From Chryseobacterium paludis (GTDB lineage: Bacteria > Bacteroidota > Bacteroidia > Flavobacteriales > Weeksellaceae), in NCBI RefSeq assembly GCF_025403485.1, contig NZ_CP099966.1, positions 372,001 through 436,000 on the forward strand: a stretch of DNA of 64,000 bases. Reading direction: 5' to 3'. Positions 63,911 to 64,000 of this stretch are shown here, one piece after another; the stretch's first letter is position 1; the number at the start of each line of letters is the position of its first letter. The notes beneath the pieces are model-generated. The model saw nothing but the letters and a program-made list of their open reading frames with translations. It was not told the DNA's origin and ran no database searches. The position numbers and the translations under genes were made by a program.

Positions 63911-64000
63911 TTTTGTTTATACATCTATCAAAATAATTTTATTCTAAGTGTTAGATAAAATTATTTTAGAAAGTAATTTGATTATAGTTTATAATGTGCT

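Larger units (their letters stand above)
62372..64000. other. Gene-poor end region with hairpins
   Basis: No gene longer than about 70 codons has any support. A hydrophobic plus frame at 62,380-62,592 (KVISYFLQKLIQIIQLFFLF) is doubtful. Holds three minus-strand terminator-like hairpins and one plus-strand one. Confidence 0.6.

Overview
The window is low-GC DNA from a flavobacterium of the Chryseobacterium/Elizabethkingia kind. The evidence is a Bacteroidetes-type conjugation module (DUF4141, DUF4133, DUF4134, DUF3408, MobA/B/C), a type IX secretion sorting tail, TTG...TAnnTTTG promoter spacing, many repeat-associated (RHS) proteins, and a 'MKNLKKL...GG' leader peptide. I saw no rRNA or tRNA gene.

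Positions 1-24,100 are most of an integrative conjugative element (ICE). Minus-strand traE-traF-traG-traI-traJ runs off the left edge. Small minus-strand traA-traB-traD sit behind it, followed by a probable oriT and plus-strand mobA-mobB. The coupling protein mobC, a type IA topoisomerase and a DUF4099/DUF3945 protein complete the module. Between mobB and mobC lay a minus-strand yhcG-type (DUF1016) PD-(D/E)XK nuclease gene, now split by about 7.55 kb of foreign DNA (about 10,252-17,804). Rejoining the two halves at a shared GA dinucleotide restores one open frame of 341 codons, and a large-serine-recombinase remnant ends exactly at one boundary. The insert carries a DprA-like/phosphoribosyltransferase pair, a three-gene Lamassu-like (ABC-3C) system and a small membrane protein: a defence cassette nested inside an ICE.

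Positions 24,350-33,400 hold an alcohol dehydrogenase relic, a ClC channel and a cbb3-like oxidase operon behind an Fnr-type regulator with a TGAT-N4-ATCA operator. A lipoprotein with a Gly/Ala-rich tail, a broken helix-turn-helix gene and a NUMOD4 protein follow. Positions 33,647-38,308 encode one 1554-residue DUF4011 helicase-Vsr-like nuclease-DUF3320 protein, the architecture of the Hhe antiphage protein.

Positions 38,400-49,100 are an accessory patchwork: an AraC/TPR regulator pair, a duplicated membrane-protein/HTH cluster, a second copy of the DUF3945-protein N-terminal module, Crp/Fnr and LuxR regulators, a GG-leader peptide, and several polymorphic-toxin relics.

Positions 49,124-62,300 are dominated by an RHS locus. 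A serine hydrolase gene with an in-frame stop comes first, then an operon of a T9SS-sorted propeller protein, a 1321-residue RHS/DUF5977 protein and a 1226-residue RHS protein whose C-terminal toxin looks like an alpha/beta-hydrolase (lipase), with an overlapping three-helix membrane protein as likely immunity. Downstream lies a broken orphan RHS tip with a frameshifted RNase-like toxin and a frameshifted partner. The last 1.4 kb has no convincing gene but holds several terminator-like hairpins.
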